DNA of 64,000 nucleotides, taken from positions 496,001 through 560,000 of the forward strand of contig NZ_CAJHBL010000001.1 of the NCBI RefSeq assembly GCF_904846625.1. Direction: 5' to 3'. The position numbers were made by a program, and so were the translations under genes. The stretch is from Psychrobacter sp. JCM 18900 (GTDB lineage: Bacteria; Pseudomonadota; Gammaproteobacteria; Pseudomonadales; Moraxellaceae). The notes under the pieces were generated by a model. That model was not told the origin of the DNA and did not search any database. It saw only the letters and a list, made by a program, of their open reading frames with translations. Shown here piece by piece: positions 8,673 to 18,300 of this stretch (positions are counted from its first letter, which is position 1; every line of letters begins with the position of its first letter).

Positions 8673-9083
8673 ATGGCCTATAGTGACCAAGTTATTGATC
8701 ATTACGAAAACCCACGCAACGTTGGTAATCTTGATAAAAACGCCAAAAACGTTGGTACCGGCATGGTCGGTGCCCCAGCATGTGGCGATGTGATGCGTCT
8801 ACAAATCCAAGTCGACGATAATGGTATTATTGAAGATGCACGTTTCAAGACTTATGGCTGCGGTTCAGCGATTGCTTCAAGCTCACTTGTTACTGAGTGG
8901 CTAAAAGGCAAAAGCTTGGATCAAGCTGGCGAAATCAAAAACAATGATATCGCTCAAGAGCTAGCATTACCACCAGTAAAAGTGCATTGCTCTGTACTTG
9001 CAGAAGACGCTATTAAAGCCGCTATTAGCGACTATAAAGGTAAGCATGGCGTAGCAGCTCCAGCAGAAGAAGCTGCGATTTAA
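8673..9083 (+). CDS. iscU: Fe-S cluster assembly scaffold IscU
   Basis: IscU is the scaffold on which IscS sulfur and iron form [2Fe-2S] and [4Fe-4S] clusters before transfer with HscA/HscB. The three cluster cysteines are at Cys37 (GAPACGD), Cys63 (TYGCGSAIASSS) and Cys106 (KVHCSVLAEDA), with the assisting Asp39 and His105. The HscA-binding motif LPPVK is at residues 99-103. The 136-residue length is slightly above E. coli IscU (128) because of an Ala/Glu-rich tail. A good GGAG ribosome site precedes ATG 8673. An intrinsic terminator follows at 9167-9206. Confidence 0.97.
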   Translation: MAYSDQVIDHYENPRNVGNLDKNAKNVGTGMVGAPACGDVMRLQIQVDDNGIIEDARFKTYGCGSAIASSSLVTEWLKGKSLDQAGEIKNNDIAQELALPPVKVHCSVLAEDAIKAAISDYKGKHGVAAPAEEAAI

Positions 9084-9166
9084 TCTAGGCTAAGCCTGCT
9101 AGCGTATGCGCTACGTTGTACTAGCAACGCTAAAGTAGCAATGTATAATCGCTACTGACGCTAAAG

Positions 9167-9206
9167 AGGTGACAATGACACTTATGTAATTGTCACCTTT
9201 TGTTTT
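9167..9206 (+). terminator. Terminator between iscU and iscA
   Basis: A 10-bp perfect stem (AGGTGACAAT 9167-9176 with ATTGTCACCT 9189-9198) is followed by TTTGTTTT. It sits inside the isc cluster, so iscRSU may be transcribed at a higher level than iscA-hscBA-fdx. Confidence 0.75.
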
Positions 9207-9310
9207 CTAATAGTCGCAAGCCTATTGTTTTGGCAATCTTGTAATTCTGATTGTCAGTTTATCTAGATTTTTTTATTGATATTTATGATTAATAGTCAAT
9301 GGGAGTTGGC

Positions 9311-9631
9311 ATGATTGAAATGACAGAACGCGCCGCTCAGCATGTTCGAGACTTTTTGGACAATCGCGGCAAAGGCGAAGGCATTCGAGTTGGTATCCGT
9401 ACGGCGGGTTGCTCAGGCTTAGCTTACGTTTTAGAGTTTGTAGATACCCCTGATGAAAACGACACGCGTTATGAAAGTCGCGGTGTTAGCATTTTCATTG
9501 ATCCTAAAAGCCTCGTATATTTAGACGGCCTGTTGATGGATTACGAAAAAGAAGGTTTAAACGAAGGCTTTAAATTCACCAACCCTAACCAAAAAGGTGA
9601 ATGTGGTTGCGGTGAGTCGTTTACAGTTTAA
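9311..9631 (+). CDS. iscA: A-type Fe-S carrier IscA
   Basis: IscA receives clusters or iron from IscU and delivers them, mainly to [4Fe-4S] targets. The three conserved cysteines are visible: [15 protein letters not shown] (near residue 35) and the C-terminal CGCGESF pair. ATG 9311 (106 residues, matching 107 in E. coli) is chosen because GGGAG at 9301-9305 lies 5 nt upstream. An in-frame ATG at 9299 would place that site inside the coding region. The gene follows the iscU terminator by about 100 nt, so it needs read-through or its own promoter, which I could not define. Confidence 0.95.
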   Translation: MIEMTERAAQHVRDFLDNRGKGEGIRVGIRTAGCSGLAYVLEFVDTPDENDTRYESRGVSIFIDPKSLVYLDGLLMDYEKEGLNEGFKFTNPNQKGECGCGESFTV

Positions 9632-9804
9632 TTTTTCAATGGCTGAAAACTAATAGATTTGTGCTTCAGCAAGCTTTCATAAGAACAGTGCAGTATCTCT
9701 GCTATCGCTATGAAAAATGGCTAATTTAGTTAGGTAGCCAAGCGATTCAGTATTCTTAGCTAGGTCATGACTTCAAAATAAATAAAAAAGCAAGGCATCA
9801 GATT

Positions 9805-10386
9805 ATGACAGATATTATTTCAGAACCACAGTTTGATAACTTCTTTGCCCTATTTGAGCAGCCTGTACAATTTGAAATCAATCAAAGCAGTCTAGAGCAA
9901 CGTTTGCGATTGCTGCAGAAACGCTTTCATCCTGATAATGTTGCTAAAAATCAGGCTGATATGGTTCAAGCACAGTTGCAGTCTGAAAAAGCGTCGGCTT
10001 TAATCAATCAAGCGTATCAAACACTAAGCGCTCCTGATAGCCGTGCTGGTTATTTATTAGACATGGCGGATCAAGCACAAAATATAGAGCACTCAATCGC
10101 AGACTTGGACTTTTTAGAAGATGCGATGCAGATGCGTATGGATCTAGATGATGCTATCGAAGACAAAGATCTGTCAGCCTTGCAGCAATTACACCCTCAA
10201 ATTACAGAGCGTCTAGCAAATCAATCTGAGCGCTTTAATAATGCTTATCAAAATCAAGATTGGCAAACAGCGATTGATGCGACACAGAAGCTAAAATTTT
10301 TAGTTAAGCTAGATGCTGATGTGACGACGGGGCTTGATGATGTTGCAAATTCATCGCATTCAGATGACGATGACTTATACGTCTAA
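9805..10386 (+). CDS. hscB: Fe-S assembly J-domain co-chaperone HscB
   Basis: HscB is the dedicated J-protein that brings IscU to HscA and stimulates its ATPase. The J domain covers about residues 8-80 and includes the HPD motif (KRFHPDNVAKNQ). The C-terminal helical IscU-binding region follows (FLEDAMQMRMDLDDAIEDKD, typical of HscB). Its 193 residues exceed E. coli HscB (171) mainly through an acidic, Ser-rich tail. It lies between iscA and hscA. About 210 nt with no gene follow, including a perfect TATAAT at 10459-10464 but no well-spaced -35. Confidence 0.95.
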   Translation: MTDIISEPQFDNFFALFEQPVQFEINQSSLEQRLRLLQKRFHPDNVAKNQADMVQAQLQSEKASALINQAYQTLSAPDSRAGYLLDMADQAQNIEHSIADLDFLEDAMQMRMDLDDAIEDKDLSALQQLHPQITERLANQSERFNNAYQNQDWQTAIDATQKLKFLVKLDADVTTGLDDVANSSHSDDDDLYV

Positions 10387-10597
10387 ACATCTGTGGTTAT
10401 GGCTCTCACTAACAAGCTAAATTCTATATATTTGGTTAAAATAGTGACCGTGATACCGTATAATCTTTGAGTCTAAGCGCATTAAACTGTCAGAATCTAT
10501 CTTCTTTATGGAATGAGATTACCGACGTTAAGCTCTCGTACTGCATATGCTATATTTGCTCCATTTCACTTATTCATTTTATCTCTGAGTTATCCTT

Positions 10598-12478
10598 ATG
10601 TCTTTAATGCAAATTGCTGAACCCAATCAAAGCGCTCAACCTCATCAACATAAATTTGGCTTGGGCATTGACCTTGGTACTACACGCTCGTTGGTTGCTG
10701 TGGTGCGTTCAGGTAAGGCACAAGTCTTAGAGGCAGGCGCAGCGACAGATACATTATTACCGTCGGTAGTTTATTATCCAGCGACTGGTACGCCATTGGT
10801 CGGCTATGATGCCCTAGCTCATTTAGCGGATGATCCAAAAAATACGATCGTCTCGGCTAAGCGTTTTATGGGTCGTAGTCAAGCTGATATCAAATTTTCT
10901 CATCCTTATGAGCTGTCTGGTAACAAAGACGATATGCCCGCCTTCGTAACTGCTCAAGGCGAGGTTTCTCCTGTTGCAGTATCGGCGCGTATCTTAGCCG
11001 CTCTTGAGCAACGTGCAGCGAGTGCCCTACCTGCAGATAGCATTGAAGGTGCCGTGATTACGGTTCCCGCTTATTTTGATGAAGCACAGCGTCAAGCAAC
11101 CAAAGATGCCGCTCAAGCAGCGGGTATCAATGTACTTCGCTTGTTGAATGAACCAACGGCGGCAGCGGTTGCTTATGGTCTTGACCAATCATCAGAAGAC
11201 AGTAAAAAAGAGAGCTATTACTTAATCTATGATTTGGGCGGTGGTACTTTTGATGTCTCTATCTTAAAGCTTACAGATGGTGTCTTTGAAGTATTGGCAA
11301 CTGGTGGTAATAGCGCACTAGGTGGTGATGATATCGATCGCCTTATTACCAATTGGATGATTAAACAATTAAATATCGACCCAAAAGACGTAAGCTTGCA
11401 CGACAAATCAATACTAGCTCAACAAGCCAAGGCTTATAAACAAGCATTGACTGACGCTGAGCAAGTGGACATCAATGTCACTGTCAATGATCAATCTTAT
11501 CAAGGCGTATTAAGCCGTACAGATGTACTAACTATCGTAGAGCCTGTTAGTCGCCGTACGCTAAGTGTGTGCGAACAAGTCCTACGCGATGCCAAGCTGT
11601 CGACTACAGATCTAGATGAAGTTATCTTAGTGGGCGGCTCGACTCGTATGCCTGCCGTACAGCAAGTCGTGACTGAGTTTTTTGCTAAGCAGCCACTTTG
11701 CCGTCTGAATCCAGATGAGGTTGTTGCCTTAGGCGCTGCCCAGACTGCTCATCAATTGGTTAACGGGGATAGTGATAATAATTTGTTATTATTGGATGTG
11801 ACGCCATTATCATTAGGTCTTGAAACCATGGGCGGTTTGGTCGAAGTGCTCATCCCACGCAATACACCTATTCCTGTGAAGAAACGTCAAGTGTTTACCA
11901 CGTATCAAGATGGTCAAACAGGCATGGTGATTCATGTGGTGCAAGGTGAGCGCGAGACGGTAGAAAACTGTCGCTCACTTGGACGTTTTGAGCTGTATGG
12001 CATCCCGCCAATGAAAGCTGGGTTTGCTCGTATCGAAGTTACCTTTAGCATCGACGCTAACGGTCAGCTTACTGTCAGTGCACAAGAAACTACGACCAAA
12101 ACAGAAAGCAAAATCGAAATCGTGCCTTCTTATGGTCTATCAGATGAGCAGAAAGAACAGTTGCTGATTGCAGGGTTTAAACACGCAGAAGAAGATAAAA
12201 ATGCACGTTCTTTGATTGAGACAAAAGTAGAAGCGGAACGTGAAGTACTTGCCCTAGAGTCGGCACTTAACGAATTTGCGTCATTACTCTCTGTCGAAGA
12301 ACAACAGTCACTAGCAGAGCATATACAAGCGCTACGTAATTCTCTTAGCACTGATGACCTAGCGCTTATTGAAACGCAACAAGCACAGCTCAAGCCACAT
12401 AGTGATGCATTTGCTACACGTATTATGAATCAAAGCGTCAAGACCAGTATGGCAGGTACTAGTGCCAAAGACTGGTAA
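10598..12478 (+). CDS. hscA: Fe-S assembly Hsp70-type chaperone HscA
   Basis: HscA is a specialised Hsp70 that recognises the LPPVK motif of IscU and uses ATP to drive cluster transfer. The nucleotide-binding domain begins with GLGIDLGTTRSLVAVV. It contains the second phosphate loop IYDLGGGTFDVSIL and the adenosine motif ILVGGSTRMPAVQ. The linker LLLLDVTPLSLGLETMGG leads to the substrate-binding domain (from about residue 395) and a helical lid. Its 626 residues compare with 616 in E. coli. It lies between hscB and fdx, which fixes its identity as HscA and not DnaK. Confidence 0.96.
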   Translation: MSLMQIAEPNQSAQPHQHKFGLGIDLGTTRSLVAVVRSGKAQVLEAGAATDTLLPSVVYYPATGTPLVGYDALAHLADDPKNTIVSAKRFMGRSQADIKFSHPYELSGNKDDMPAFVTAQGEVSPVAVSARILAALEQRAASALPADSIEGAVITVPAYFDEAQRQATKDAAQAAGINVLRLLNEPTAAAVAYGLDQSSEDSKKESYYLIYDLGGGTFDVSILKLTDGVFEVLATGGNSALGGDDIDRLITNWMIKQLNIDPKDVSLHDKSILAQQAKAYKQALTDAEQVDINVTVNDQSYQGVLSRTDVLTIVEPVSRRTLSVCEQVLRDAKLSTTDLDEVILVGGSTRMPAVQQVVTEFFAKQPLCRLNPDEVVALGAAQTAHQLVNGDSDNNLLLLDVTPLSLGLETMGGLVEVLIPRNTPIPVKKRQVFTTYQDGQTGMVIHVVQGERETVENCRSLGRFELYGIPPMKAGFARIEVTFSIDANGQLTVSAQETTTKTESKIEIVPSYGLSDEQKEQLLIAGFKHAEEDKNARSLIETKVEAEREVLALESALNEFASLLSVEEQQSLAEHIQALRNSLSTDDLALIETQQAQLKPHSDAFATRIMNQSVKTSMAGTSAKDW

Positions 12479-12564
12479 TAAATACATCGACATATATAGC
12501 TTAACTGACACGTTAAGCTAACTTCTAATATTTTTTAAATTGATTAGCATCGGACAGATAATTT

Positions 12565-12903
12565 ATGCCAAAAGTTACCGTACTACCCCATCACGAAATT
12601 TGCCCTGAAGGCGCAGAAGTTGAGCTACAAGCTGGTGAAAACTTATGCAAAGCACTATTAGAAAAAGGCATTAAAATTGAGCATGCCTGTGAGATGTCAA
12701 AAGCTTGTACCACATGCCATGTTGTAGTACGCAAGGGTTTCAACAGTTTGGATGAGATGGATGATATCGAAGCGGATCTGCTTGATCGTGCTTGGGGACT
12801 AGAGCCTGATTCACGTTTATCTTGTCAGGTCATGCTTGATGATGAAGACTTGACCATCGAAGTTCCTAAATATACCCTCAATCATGCTAAAGAAAACCAT
12901 TAA
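12565..12903 (+). CDS. fdx: ISC-type [2Fe-2S] ferredoxin
   Basis: Fdx donates electrons for sulfur reduction and cluster assembly on IscU. The adrenodoxin-type cluster ligands are Cys42, Cys48 and Cys51 (HACEMSKACTTCH) and Cys87 (RLSCQV). The C-terminal VPKYTLNHAKE matches the ISC ferredoxin signature. Its 112 residues match E. coli Fdx (111). It closes the cluster; no iscX follows, unlike in E. coli. A bidirectional terminator lies 28 nt downstream. Confidence 0.96.
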   Translation: MPKVTVLPHHEICPEGAEVELQAGENLCKALLEKGIKIEHACEMSKACTTCHVVVRKGFNSLDEMDDIEADLLDRAWGLEPDSRLSCQVMLDDEDLTIEVPKYTLNHAKENH

Positions 12904-12931
12904 ACACTGATAATACTTCCTAGTTAAGATT

Positions 12932-12965
12932 AAAAAAGGCCAGCTATGTGATAGCTGGCCTTTTT
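12932..12965. terminator. Bidirectional terminator between fdx and the cyclase gene
   Basis: A 9-bp GC-rich stem (GGCCAGCTA 12938-12946 / TAGCTGGCC 12952-12960) is flanked by A6 and T5. It serves the converging fdx and cyaB-like genes. Confidence 0.9.
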
Positions 12966-13000
12966 CTATATATGACTTTAATATATTAAGCTTGAAACGC

Positions 13001-14422
13001 TTATTTACGATTGGCATCTTCACGCTTACTTTCTGCAGCTATGCCCTTTACTACTTTTTCTTCCTCTTGCTCGATGCGTTCTAGCGCAAAATTTAAACGA
13101 GCTCTAATATCTTGATAATCATTGTCTTTCATATCTTTAAAATTCAAATGCAAATTGAAACCAGGCAATGTGTGATCGACCCATTTAGACAGATGACCTG
13201 TACTGGCACTAGGGTCAAGTACTTGCCATGCATCGACCTTTTCATCAATACCCTTCAAACAAAATGCGGCAACGTGCTCGCATTCATAGTTATGGCATAT
13301 ATAATCGTAAGTGCTTTCACTGACCAATATCTGATCTTTGCCCGCACAGGACTCAAGCCTAGAGGCTAGGTTGGCTTCTTTGCCAATGATGGTATAGCTT
13401 AGTCGACTATTACTACCAAAATTACCAACGTGACAGTAGCCAGTGGTGATACCAACACGTATATATAAGCCTTCAAACCCCATTAGCCGCCATTTCTGGC
13501 GTAAGGTACGCATTTCTCGGCGCATATCAATTGCCATTGCCGCACAATCTAGTGCATCTTGACGCGAGCCACGGCTATTCGGTTCACCAAAGAAACACAC
13601 CATACCATCGCCGATGAACTTATCAAGCACTGCACCATGTTTATCAGCGATTGACGTCATACAATGCATATAAGTATTGAGGATGTCTGCCAAGTTGTCA
13701 GAGCTTAGACTATCAGACAGCTCGGTAAAGCCGACAATATCTGAAAACATGATAGTTATTTTTGCGCGTTTATTAGAAACCCTAACAGGGCTATCCGATT
13801 TGACAATAGGTTCCCAAATTTGTGGTGGTACAAAACGGGTAAGCTTATTGATCACTGATACCATCGTGCTTAGGCGTCCACTAGCCTGATGGGCACGTGC
13901 TTTAAAAATAATATGTTGCTGATAGATACGCCAGAACTGGTACAAAATAACGCCTAAACTTGCCACCATTACTATCAATGGTAATAGACCTTCATCAAAG
14001 TCCATACTATTCGCATTTAAGACTGTGCTGACATAATAAAATACAATGATCGTCACGGCAGATACGGATAACAGTCTGAGGTGATTCTCAGGTCGGCTAA
14101 GAATGATACGTACACCAATCAAAGCAGCCAAACTGATTGATATGACCGTACAGCATTGTAGTGAGCCAATGACAACCGATAATAGAATAATAACGATGTT
14201 AGACGTCCAAAAGCTGGTCTGACGTCGGTAGTTGTATATCAGGATCATGAGGCTTGGCAATGTGATAATAACCAATAGTGCCATTGAGATAGAGCGGAAG
14301 TCGTAGTATATAGCCCGCAAAACAACCGTCAGTATTAACACGAACACTTCTGGATAGTCAAAATGACATGTCCCAGTGTCCTTTAACGGTGTCATTGGTT
14401 TAAATGTCTCTGAGAAGGTCAT
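13001..14422 (-). CDS. cyaB: Membrane class III adenylate cyclase, MASE2-type (CyaB-like)
   Basis: This enzyme makes cAMP from ATP. The N-terminal 175 residues hold several hydrophobic spans consistent with the six-segment MASE2 sensor. A linker (FVPPQIWEPIVKSD) leads to a class III catalytic domain at about 215-400. There the two metal aspartates are visible in FSDIVGFTELSD and KFIGDGMVCFFGE, and the GKEANLASRLES motif provides the N/R transition-state residues. The layout and 473-residue length match CyaB of Pseudomonas aeruginosa, where cAMP feeds Vfr-type control. The lysine before the second metal site favours ATP over GTP. No strong ribosome site precedes ATG 14422, so the exact start is uncertain. 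It is a single gene. Confidence 0.87.
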   Translation of the reverse strand: MTFSETFKPMTPLKDTGTCHFDYPEVFVLILTVVLRAIYYDFRSISMALLVIITLPSLMILIYNYRRQTSFWTSNIVIILLSVVIGSLQCCTVISISLAALIGVRIILSRPENHLRLLSVSAVTIIVFYYVSTVLNANSMDFDEGLLPLIVMVASLGVILYQFWRIYQQHIIFKARAHQASGRLSTMVSVINKLTRFVPPQIWEPIVKSDSPVRVSNKRAKITIMFSDIVGFTELSDSLSSDNLADILNTYMHCMTSIADKHGAVLDKFIGDGMVCFFGEPNSRGSRQDALDCAAMAIDMRREMRTLRQKWRLMGFEGLYIRVGITTGYCHVGNFGSNSRLSYTIIGKEANLASRLESCAGKDQILVSESTYDYICHNYECEHVAAFCLKGIDEKVDAWQVLDPSASTGHLSKWVDHTLPGFNLHLNFKDMKDNDYQDIRARLNFALERIEQEEEKVVKGIAAESKREDANRK

Positions 14423-14635
14423 ATGAGATTCACTTGAATAAGGTGAGCTATCTGAGAGACAAAGGCATACTACACTAACATATGTACGTTATTTGTCCTT
14501 ATGACGATTTATCATAAGATATATCTAATAATATATTATACTTTCGAAATAAGTTTAAGCAAGGTTACTGATGACTACGAGGCGACCTTTTGTCTAGTTT
14601 ATTCCCTCCTTTACAGTTTTTATTCAAATTTAAAT

Positions 14636-14679
14636 AAAAAGAGAGGCCAGATACATTTACGTATCTAGCCTCTCTTTTT
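14636..14679 (-). terminator. Terminator of the HIT-protein gene
   Basis: A long stem (AGAGAGGC-AGATAC with GTATCT-GCCTCTCT, one mismatch) has A5 on one side and T5 on the other. It lies 55 nt past the HIT gene stop on the minus strand. Confidence 0.85.
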
Positions 14680-14733
14680 ACATATTGAATTTAAATTTAA
14701 TCTATTCTTATTAAAGACAGATTGGAATAATAA

Positions 14734-15165
14734 TTACATTTGCCAATCAAACGGCATTTGGTGATGACCACGTAGCGCCATCATCAATGTTTGCTGCATT
14801 TGCGCCAATACTTCTTTAGTATAAGGTATCGCAGGAACCCCCCATACTGGATTGGGCCATTGCATATCATTCTGATAGCGGACAATATGATGAAAATGAA
14901 GCTGTGGTACTTGATTACCAAGGGCTGCCACATTCATTTTATCAGCTTGAAAGGTTTTGGCTAGCTGACTCGACAACCAGCTAGACTCTCGTAAAAACTG
15001 TGTTTGGTCTGCTTCAGACAGCTCATACAGCTCTTTAATACCCGATACGCGTGGCACTAATATCAGCCAAGGAAATTGGCAGTCATTGATTAAACGACAA
15101 GTGGATAATGGAAAATCCCCCACTAAAAAACTATCAGCAGCAAGTTTATGATGAAGTTGGAACAT
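14734..15165 (-). CDS. HIT-domain nucleotide hydrolase
   Basis: HIT proteins hydrolyse or transfer nucleotide phosphates, such as dinucleoside polyphosphates or adenylated conjugates. The 143 residues carry the proteobacterial variant of the triad, QLHFHHIVR near residue 90, in which Gln replaces the first His of HxHxH while the catalytic central His is kept. The motif LIND-FPWLILVPR near the N terminus and the PNPVWG segment at about 105 are typical of this short subfamily. Specific substrate unknown. It has its own terminator downstream and lies 150 nt from the mfd stop. Confidence 0.85.
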   Translation of the reverse strand: MFQLHHKLAADSFLVGDFPLSTCRLINDCQFPWLILVPRVSGIKELYELSEADQTQFLRESSWLSSQLAKTFQADKMNVAALGNQVPQLHFHHIVRYQNDMQWPNPVWGVPAIPYTKEVLAQMQQTLMMALRGHHQMPFDWQM

Positions 15166-15315
15166 AATGACGGTTCTCTTGTTGTTTAATGCAAATAAAA
15201 TACAGAAAGTTAAAAAGTTAGTTTGGCTATTTTATCAGTTATCTGGTTGATAAAATAGCACCATGATTTATTGCCTTGGAATGACTACCTAACCTACTTG
15301 ATATCCAGCTATATA

Positions 15316-18300
15316 CTAAGCAGGCTCTGTCACCATATGCTCGCTAAAATAGCGCAGCAGTTCTTGTATGACCGTCACGCGCTGTTGTGGTGTGGCCAGT
15401 TTATCGCTATTTTGATAACGGATACCAGATGCGCCATTCATACGATAATGCTGACCATTTGATTGGATCAACTTGATAATCGCTAACGCATCAACTGGAG
15501 TATCAGGCGCAAATTCCAGCGTCATACTACTACTATTGGCATCGATTTTGTTGATCTTGAGCGGCTCTGCTTGTAAGCGTAATCCATGAATGGCGAATAG
15601 CTGCTTGGTTTGATCTGGCAATGTCCCAAAGCGATCTATCATTTCCGTACGAATATCCGTCAATGCCTCTTTATCATCGGTATTGCTAATACGCTTATAG
15701 AACAATAAGCGCTGATGCACGTCATGTAGATACCCCTCTGGAATGAGGGCTGAGCTATGTAGATTAATCTCACTGGTCAACGACAACGGCGTATTTAAAT
15801 CAGGCTCCTTGCCAGCTTTAATGGCTTTAGTCGCACGCTCAAGCATATCCATGTATAAACTAAAACCTATCGCCTGCATATTGCCACTTTGCTGCTTACC
15901 CAATATCTCCCCTGCACCGCGAATCTCTAAATCCTCACTTGCCAACATAAAGCCTGCACCTAACGTATTGGCACGCTCAATCGCATGCAAACGGCGCTTG
16001 GCATCGCCTTTGAGTCCTTTAAGGGAAGGCACTAGTAAGTAACAATACGCTTGATGATGACTACGTCCTACTCGACCACGCAGCTGATGTAATTGCGCAA
16101 GACCAAACTTATCTGCACGCTCAATGATGATCGTATTGGCATTGGGCACATCAATACCCGTCTCGATAATGGTAGAGCAAACCAACACGTTGAACTTTTT
16201 ATGATAAAACTGCTGCATGATCTGCTCAAGTTGGCGCTCTTGCATTTGCCCATGAGCTACTCCTACTCTTGCTTCTGGCACTAGGTCACGAATGGTCTCT
16301 GCCATACGCTCGATACTAGCAACATCATTATGTAGCAAATATACCTGCCCACCACGCAGAAGCTCACGCAATATGGCTTCTTTCATCAAGGCTTCTGTCT
16401 TTTGCATCACAAAAGTTTTGATGGCAAGACGACGGGCAGGCGGTGTGGCGATAATCGACATATCACGCATGCCTGAGAGCGCCATATTAAGCGTTCTAGG
16501 GATAGGGGTCGCGGTCATAGACATACTATCTACATCTGTCTGAATCGCCTTGATACGCTCCTTATGACGCACTCCAAAGCGATGCTCTTCATCAACAATC
16601 ATCAGGCCAAGGTTGGCAAATTTCACATCTGGTTGTAGCAGTTTATGAGTACCAATGACGATATCCACTTTGCCAGCAGCCAAATCAGCCAATACCATTT
16701 CTTGATGTTTTTTGCCGCCAAAGCGCGATAAGCTTTCAATGCGAACTGGCCAATCGGCAAAACGATCGCGGAAATTGTCTTCATGCTGACCAGCAAGCAA
16801 TGTGGTAGGCACAAGTACGGCAACCTGATAGCCAGCACTAACGGCAATAAACGCTGCTCGCATCGCGACTTCTGTTTTACCAAAACCAACGTCACCGCAA
16901 ATAAGACGATCCATCGGTTGGTTTTGTCTCATATCTTCCATAACCGCATGAATGGCATTAGCTTGGTCAGCGGTTTCTTCAAAGGCAAACTGACTGGCAA
17001 ATAGCTCATACTGCGATGGGTCTATCTTGAAATGAATTCCAACTTTGGCCTCACGTCTTGCCTGCATATTGAGTAATTCAGCAGCGACGTCATGAATCTG
17101 CTCTAATGCTTTTTGCTTGGCTCGATCCCATTTACCACTACCAATCTTATGGAGTGGTGCTAAGGCCGGATCGCCGCCACTATAGCGACTAATCATTTGC
17201 AGATTAGCAACTGGCACATAGATACTAGCGTCATCAGAATATTTTAAGTGGATAAACTCTTGCTCGCCATCGCCCACATCTAAGGTAATCAAACCATTAT
17301 AACGACCAATACCGTGCTCGATGTGAACCACTGGGCTGCCGTCTGTTATCTCAGTGACGCTCTTGACCAAGAATTCTTCTGATACACCGCTTTGACGACG
17401 ACGGCGCGTCTGTAAAACTTGACGACCAAACAGCTGCGTCTCACTAATCAACACCAAGCGCTCAGGCACATAGACACCACGTTCGAGTGGTGCGACAGTC
17501 AAACCAACATGCGGCAAATGACTGTTATTAATAGCATTGGTTTTATCAGCCGCTAAAAATGCCTCAAAGCTATCGTACGCCTTGATATCAATCTTGCCTT
17601 TGAACAGTTCAATGAGAATCTCGCGACGGCCTGCAGTCTCTGCAACGATTAGTACGGGTGTTGAAGTCTTTGATTGCGTATCCAAGAAGTCGAGCAATTC
17701 AGATAATGGTTCAGACTTTTGATGATTGACTGCTAACTGTGGCGGTTCTTGAGCACTTAATGTCACTAGTCCTTGTTGTTTAGTGACACTCGATGGCAAT
17801 GGTATTTGTGATGCGTCTGTAGCTTCCAACGCTGACACATCATTCATCATAGCCAGTTCATCACGAGCACTTAATATTACTCTTGGATACTGGTTTAGTT
17901 GCTCGTTAAGCGCGTTAGATAATAGATACAGCATTGCTGGCTCTACGATAGGCTTATCAATATCATGTCTACGCTCTTCATAGCGACGCTGGATTTGTGA
18001 CCAGTAATCAGCTTGTTTTTCATTGATTAACTCATCGGTGATAAACAATGCATCGCTTGGTAAATAGGAGAATAAGCTACTCTCTGCTTCCCAGTCTTTT
18101 AAGTCAAAAAATAGCGGCTGATAGTACTCTAATCCACTACTTGCAATCCCTGCCATCACGTCTTTATGTAGCTCAGACTTGCGGCTACTGGTATTGGGGA
18201 ACATCGCAGCAAAGTTCGTGCGGAAGGTCTCACGCCCTTCATCAAGCGGAAACTCTTTTGCAGGCAAGATTTGAAATTGGTCGATAGGCTTAGAGATATC

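Noticed and set aside
9116..9149. Promoter before iscA, TTGTAC ... TATAAT
   Set aside because: The spacing is 22 nt, and the site lies upstream of the iscU terminator, which would block it.
10432..10464. hscA promoter TTGGTT ... TATAAT
   Set aside because: The -10 is perfect but the spacing is 21 nt, too long for sigma70, and no better -35 is present.
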